From Acidithiobacillus sp. (lineage in GTDB: Bacteria > Pseudomonadota > Gammaproteobacteria > Acidithiobacillales > Acidithiobacillaceae), in NCBI GenBank assembly GCA_028697715.1, contig JAQVDS010000009.1, positions 1 through 64,000 of the forward strand: a DNA stretch of 64,000 nt, read 5' to 3'. The notes below the pieces were generated by a model. That model ran no database searches. It was not told the origin of the DNA and saw only the letters and a list, made by a program, of their open reading frames with translations. Below are positions 60,616-64,000 of the stretch, piece by piece. Position numbers and translations under genes: made by a program. Positions within the stretch are counted from its first letter, which is position 1, and each line of letters begins with the position of its first letter.

Positions 60616-61350
60616 ATGCCAATGTCGCAGGTCAAATCCGAGTGGTTGCAAATTTCTCCCGAACTTCGCGCCTACTATTCGCGCCCCGACGGCTCTGGAC
60701 CGTTCCCGCTGATCCTGGTTTTTATTGAGGCCTTTGGCGTCAATGAGCATTTTGAGGATGTCGCACAGCGCCTAGCAAAGGAAGGCTACGCGGCCATCGT
60801 CCCAGACATCTACCATGGCAAGGTCTATGATTACCAGGACTTTCAGAATGCCATCGGGCACCTGCGCACCCTGAAAGACGATGTCGTCATGAAAGAGGCG
60901 CAGGCTAGCATTGCGGCCGCGCAGGAGCGTCCGGAGGTGGCCGCAGGCAAGATCGGCATCGTCGGCTTTTGCATGGGTGGGCGCTATACCTTCCTCGCCA
61001 ATGCGGCACTGGCCGAGCACGCAGCCGTGGCGGTGGCCTTTTACGGCGGCGGCATCGCCCCGGAATCCGACCCCGCCGGGCGTCCGCCCTTGCTGGATCA
61101 TGTGCCGGCCATGCGCGCCCCAATTACCTTGCTCTATGGTGCCGAAGATCAGTCGATCCTGCCCGACGAACACGCCCGCATCGTCGCGGATCTCAGCCAT
61201 GCGAAAAAGCGCTATACCCTTAGCGTTTTCCCCGGCGCACCGCACGGCTTTTTCAGCGATCGCCGCGACAGCTATCGGCCGGAAGTGGCGGCCGAGGCCT
61301 GGCAGATTACCCTCAATGAATTCTCCAAGCACTTGGGGGCGAAGCAGTGA
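60616..61350 (+). CDS. Dienelactone hydrolase-family protein
   Basis: A 244-residue alpha/beta hydrolase. Catalytic triad: Cys119 (GFCMGGRYT), Asp178 (YGAEDQSI) and His210 (GAPHGFF). The substrate class is lactones or esters; the exact one is unknown. Two ATGs fit GAGGAG (60616, three bases, and 60622, nine bases), so the protein may be two residues shorter. It overlaps the next gene by four bases. Confidence 0.9.
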   Translation: MPMSQVKSEWLQISPELRAYYSRPDGSGPFPLILVFIEAFGVNEHFEDVAQRLAKEGYAAIVPDIYHGKVYDYQDFQNAIGHLRTLKDDVVMKEAQASIAAAQERPEVAAGKIGIVGFCMGGRYTFLANAALAEHAAVAVAFYGGGIAPESDPAGRPPLLDHVPAMRAPITLLYGAEDQSILPDEHARIVADLSHAKKRYTLSVFPGAPHGFFSDRRDSYRPEVAAEAWQITLNEFSKHLGAKQ

Positions 61351-62423
61351 GTAACTTGTTATTTACGCCCTGGAAGTTGCGCAGTGTGGTCCTGCGCAAT
61401 CGCATCATCGTGGCGCCCATGTGTCAGTATTCCACCCCAGATGGTGTCGCGCGGGACTGGCACATGGTACATCTGGGCAGCCGGGCGGTCGGCGGTGCCG
61501 GTATGGTGATGGTCGAGGCCTCGGCGGTCAGTCCCGAAGGGCGCATCTCGCCGGACGACCTGGGTATCTGGAATGATGCCCAGAGCGCAGCGCTACGCCC
61601 CATCGTCAGCTTTATTCAGGCCCAGGGCGCCGTGGCCGCCATCCAGATTGCCCATGCCGGACGCAAGGCATCGACTGCGGCCCCCTTTTATGGCGGCGCG
61701 CCGATTCCTCCTGACGACGAACGAGGCTGGCAGCCCATCGGGGCAAGCCCCCTGCCCTTCAGCCCGCAGCACACGGTTCCTGCGGAGATGTCAGTAAAAG
61801 ATATGGAACGCGTGCGTGATGACTTTGTTGCTGCCGCCGAGCGCGCCCATGCAGCGGGCTTTTCAGTACTCGAACTGCATATGGCGCACGGCTATCTGCT
61901 GCACAGTTTTCTTTCGCCTATCAGTAATCATCGGCAGGATCGCTATGGTGGTAGTCTGGAAAACCGCCTGCGCTTTCCTCTCGAAGTGGCACAGGCAGTG
62001 CGCGCCGTCTGGCCCGAGGAACTGCCGCTCTGGACCCGCATATCGGCGACGGACTGGGTGCCCGGCGGCTGGGACAGCGAGCAGTCTGTCGCTCTGGCTA
62101 CTGAACTGAAAAAAATAGGCGTGGACGTCATCGACTGCAGCAGTGGCGGCATGACCCCGGATGCCCAGATCCCGGCGGGCCCGGGATTTCAAGTACCTTT
62201 TGCCGAGCGCATTCGGCGCGAGCTGCAGATACCAACAGTAGCGGTTGGCCTGATCACCGAACCGATGCAGGCTGAGCAGATATTGGTCACCGGACAGGCG
62301 GATGCCGTCGCCCTGGCGCGGGAGCTCCTGCGCAACCCCTATTGGCCACTACAGGCCGCCCACGCCTTGGGCGTAGACTGGAGCTGGCCGCCGCAGTACG
62401 ATCGCGCCAAACCCAGCCGCTAG
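61347..62423 (+). CDS. Old Yellow Enzyme, YqjM-type NADH:flavin oxidoreductase
   Basis: A 358-residue FMN ene-reductase that reduces activated C=C bonds or nitro groups. YqjM-class residues are present: Cys26 and Tyr28 (APMCQYS), His178 and His181 (ELHMAHGYL), and QDRYGGSLENRLRF after them. It starts at GTG 61347 inside the hydrolase end. The pair, with TetR and its two operators, would remove reactive electrophiles such as quinones or unsaturated carbonyls. Confidence 0.93.
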   Translation: MSNLLFTPWKLRSVVLRNRIIVAPMCQYSTPDGVARDWHMVHLGSRAVGGAGMVMVEASAVSPEGRISPDDLGIWNDAQSAALRPIVSFIQAQGAVAAIQIAHAGRKASTAAPFYGGAPIPPDDERGWQPIGASPLPFSPQHTVPAEMSVKDMERVRDDFVAAAERAHAAGFSVLELHMAHGYLLHSFLSPISNHRQDRYGGSLENRLRFPLEVAQAVRAVWPEELPLWTRISATDWVPGGWDSEQSVALATELKKIGVDVIDCSSGGMTPDAQIPAGPGFQVPFAERIRRELQIPTVAVGLITEPMQAEQILVTGQADAVALARELLRNPYWPLQAAHALGVDWSWPPQYDRAKPSR

Positions 62424-62439
62424 GCTACGGGTAGTCTGA

Positions 62440-62466
62440 CCGGGGAGGATAGTCCTCCCCGGTTTT
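62440..62466 (+). terminator. Rho-independent terminator after the ene-reductase
   Basis: A perfect ten-base stem CCGGGGAGGA/TCCTCCCCGG with loop TAG, followed by TTTT. It closes the hydrolase-ene-reductase transcript 17 bases after the stop codon and isolates the EamA gene. Confidence 0.92.
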
Positions 62467-62492
62467 CCTCTGTAGCACAAGGCTTTTTACCG

Positions 62493-63401
62493 ATGCGCTC
62501 CCGTGAAACCTATCTGGCTTTCGCCGCGATTTTCCTCATCGCCCTTATCTGGGGTTACAACTGGGTAGTGATGAAGGTCGCGTTGCAAGACAGTGCGCCA
62601 CTGCTCTTTGCCGCTCTACGAGTGGTTCTCAGCGCGCCGGTTTTGTTGCTGTTCCTGATCTTGCAGAAGCGCCCCCTGGCGCTACCACCGCTAATCTATA
62701 TTATGCCATATGGACTGTTGCAGAGCACCGGCTTTGTCGGCGCTACCCTGCTAGCACTGGAATACGCCGGAGCGGGCAAAACCGCGATCCTGGTCTACAT
62801 GATGCCGATCTGGCTAATGCTGCTCGCCTGGCCGGTACTGGGAGAACGGCTGCGGGGGCTGCAGATCCCCGCGCTGGTGTTGGCGCTACTTGGGCTCGTG
62901 GTCATTCTGGAGCCTTGGCAGACAGGTCATTCTCCTTGGCAGGGTTCGTTCTTTGCGATTTTGTCAGGGGTTTCCTGGGCGGCATCAGCGATCTGGCACA
63001 AACGCTTCATGCCCAAGGGTCAGGATCTGATCACCGCAACCTTCTGGCAGGCCTCCATCGGCGGTCTCGTACTCCTCATCGCAGCACTGCTGCTGGAGGG
63101 ATGGCAGGTGCAGTGGACGGGCCCCTTTATCGCTGCCCTGGCGTACAACGCCGTTCCCGGGACCGCTCTTGCCTATGTGCTCTGGCTCTTTGCCTTGCGC
63201 CATCTCCCTTCGGGAGTGGCGGGCATCGCCACCCTCCTTGCCCCTCTCATTGGTGTTCTGGCGGCCTGGCTACAACTGGGCGAACGTCCCAGCCTTTGGG
63301 AGGCCATGGGCATGGCAGCCATTTTCTCCGCGCTCCTCCTGGTCAGCTGGCAACACCTGCGACCCAAGGACAACAGCATTGCGGTGACGGCGCAGGAGTG
63401 A
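62493..63401 (+). CDS. EamA/DMT-family transporter
   Basis: A 302-residue, ten-helix membrane protein with two EamA repeats (LIALIWGYNWVVMKVALQDS, SGVSWAASAIWHKRF). This drug/metabolite family exports amino acids, nucleotides or other metabolites, so substrate remains open. It follows the terminator by 26 bases and has its own transcript; a ribosome site is not strong. Confidence 0.85.
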   Translation: MRSRETYLAFAAIFLIALIWGYNWVVMKVALQDSAPLLFAALRVVLSAPVLLLFLILQKRPLALPPLIYIMPYGLLQSTGFVGATLLALEYAGAGKTAILVYMMPIWLMLLAWPVLGERLRGLQIPALVLALLGLVVILEPWQTGHSPWQGSFFAILSGVSWAASAIWHKRFMPKGQDLITATFWQASIGGLVLLIAALLLEGWQVQWTGPFIAALAYNAVPGTALAYVLWLFALRHLPSGVAGIATLLAPLIGVLAAWLQLGERPSLWEAMGMAAIFSALLLVSWQHLRPKDNSIAVTAQE

Positions 63402-63503
63402 GGCAAACATCAAGATTCCATCAATTCGTCGACGAGCCTCGGGGAAACAAAGTCATTTAAATACGTCGCAAGACCTCATCGATTGACCTATTGGCCTCTT
63501 TCC

Positions 63504-64000
63504 TCATTTCCGCAGCCTTTTCAGTATCGTCAAGGGCAGACGTCCCCCCGGAACCACTATATCCAAGGCGTCTCCGGCAACATCCATTAAGAAATCCGGA
63601 TCTTTCATCATGGATATTAACTCTTTCTTCATTCTACCACCACCAACGGTTTTTCCGTTAAGACCGTCCACCTCCAAAACCGCCGTTTTCTGATCCCAAA
63701 GACACTCAAAGGCATACACTGGATGGTAATAAAGGTAGACTTTCTTAAAGGTGACGGTATCACTCATTATCTCGCTGGCGTTCACAGAATGCGCGAGCTC
63801 TCTTTCTGTTAGATGAATAATTGTTGCGAGCTTTTTCTCCGGTTGCAGTAAAAGATTATCCTGCATCACCTCCTCAAAAGTCAACTCCTGCTGCTCAGAT
63901 GAGTGTTTTTCTATATATTCCACCATTTCTCTTTTATTCACGTCTCTTGTAGTTCCATAAATATGAGAAATGTGAACCTTCTTATTATTACAATGCTCGG
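63504..64000 (-). CDS. AT-rich gene of unknown function, 5' end beyond window
   Basis: An open frame runs from the window edge to a stop at 63504 (at least 165 codons). A GTG at 63941 could start a 145-residue protein, but the frame continues upstream without a stop (HISHIYGTTRDVNKREMVEY) and looks coding, so it is treated as partial. The C-terminus reads MDVAGDALDIVVPGGRLPLT then ILKRLRK. No family recognised, and no signal peptide or membrane helix is evident. The stretch is clearly more AT-rich than the rest, which suggests horizontal transfer. Confidence 0.6.
   Translation of the reverse strand, partial: EHCNNKKVHISHIYGTTRDVNKREMVEYIEKHSSEQQELTFEEVMQDNLLLQPEKKLATIIHLTERELAHSVNASEIMSDTVTFKKVYLYYHPVYAFECLWDQKTAVLEVDGLNGKTVGGGRMKKELISMMKDPDFLMDVAGDALDIVVPGGRLPLTILKRLRK

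Noticed and set aside
1-64000. CRISPR array, rRNA genes, prophage or integrase
   Set aside because: No regularly spaced direct repeats, rRNA-like sequence, or phage structural or integrase genes were seen. The tRNA-Gly is not followed by an integrase or a repeat of its 3' end.

Overview
The window reads as a stretch of chromosome from a motile, Gram-negative, sulfur-handling proteobacterium. It has FlgH and FlgI rings, TolC-type and lipoprotein efflux parts, and sigma-54 and sigma-28 flagellar promoters. The flagellar and chemotaxis core, a Tat-exported DsrE protein, a rhodanese and a BigR/YgaV-type regulator fit Acidithiobacillia (Acidithiobacillus and relatives) best. That placement is inference from gene content, not from a search.

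Region 1 (1-20.3 kb) is motility. After a few bases of a probable IS66-type gene comes a very large multi-domain glycosyltransferase, then a long minus-strand flagellar block that reads flgB-C-D-E-F-G-H-I-J-(unknown)-K-L. Divergent from flgB lie flgA-flgM-flgN-csrA-fliW. A PilZ/YcgR brake gene faces fliW tail to tail, and motB plus a SPOR-domain protein follow. Sigma-54-like -24/-12 elements precede flgB, flgA and ycgR, and a sigma-28-like element precedes flgM, which implies a polar-flagellum type hierarchy.

Region 2 (20.3-28.3 kb) is one chemotaxis operon: cheY-cheZ-cheA, an unknown coiled-coil protein, a diiron ODP-type metallo-beta-lactamase-fold protein, a soluble PAS-MCP-CZB receptor, cheV, and a second soluble MCP-CZB receptor. 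Neither receptor has a membrane segment, so the array appears to sense internal cues such as oxygen, redox, iron or zinc.

Region 3 (28.3-44.1 kb) is mostly housekeeping: a phosphohexomutase, a broken D-Ala-D-Ala dipeptidase fused to an IS remnant, a SulP anion transporter, a metal-type ABC importer lacking its binding protein, slt, murJ, ribF, ileS and lspA.

Region 4 (44.1-55.4 kb) is the most interesting part. A BigR/YgaV-like ArsR regulator with two cysteines 66 residues apart heads a tightly packed series: TolC-like protein, membrane fusion protein, RND pump, DUF2892 protein, membrane-anchored rhodanese, glutaredoxin, thioredoxin 2 and a nitrilase-family amidase. It looks like a reactive-sulfur (persulfide) sensing, reduction and efflux unit. 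A Tat-exported DsrE protein lies next to it.

Region 5 (55.4-64 kb) holds tRNA-Gly(CCC), ubiD, an unusual SCP2 plus cytoplasmic PhnD-like pair, tcdA, tatD, and a TetR-dienelactone hydrolase-Old Yellow Enzyme module with two matching operators, one of which doubles as a terminator. After these come an EamA transporter and, at the edge, an AT-rich unrecognised reading frame that runs out of the window.
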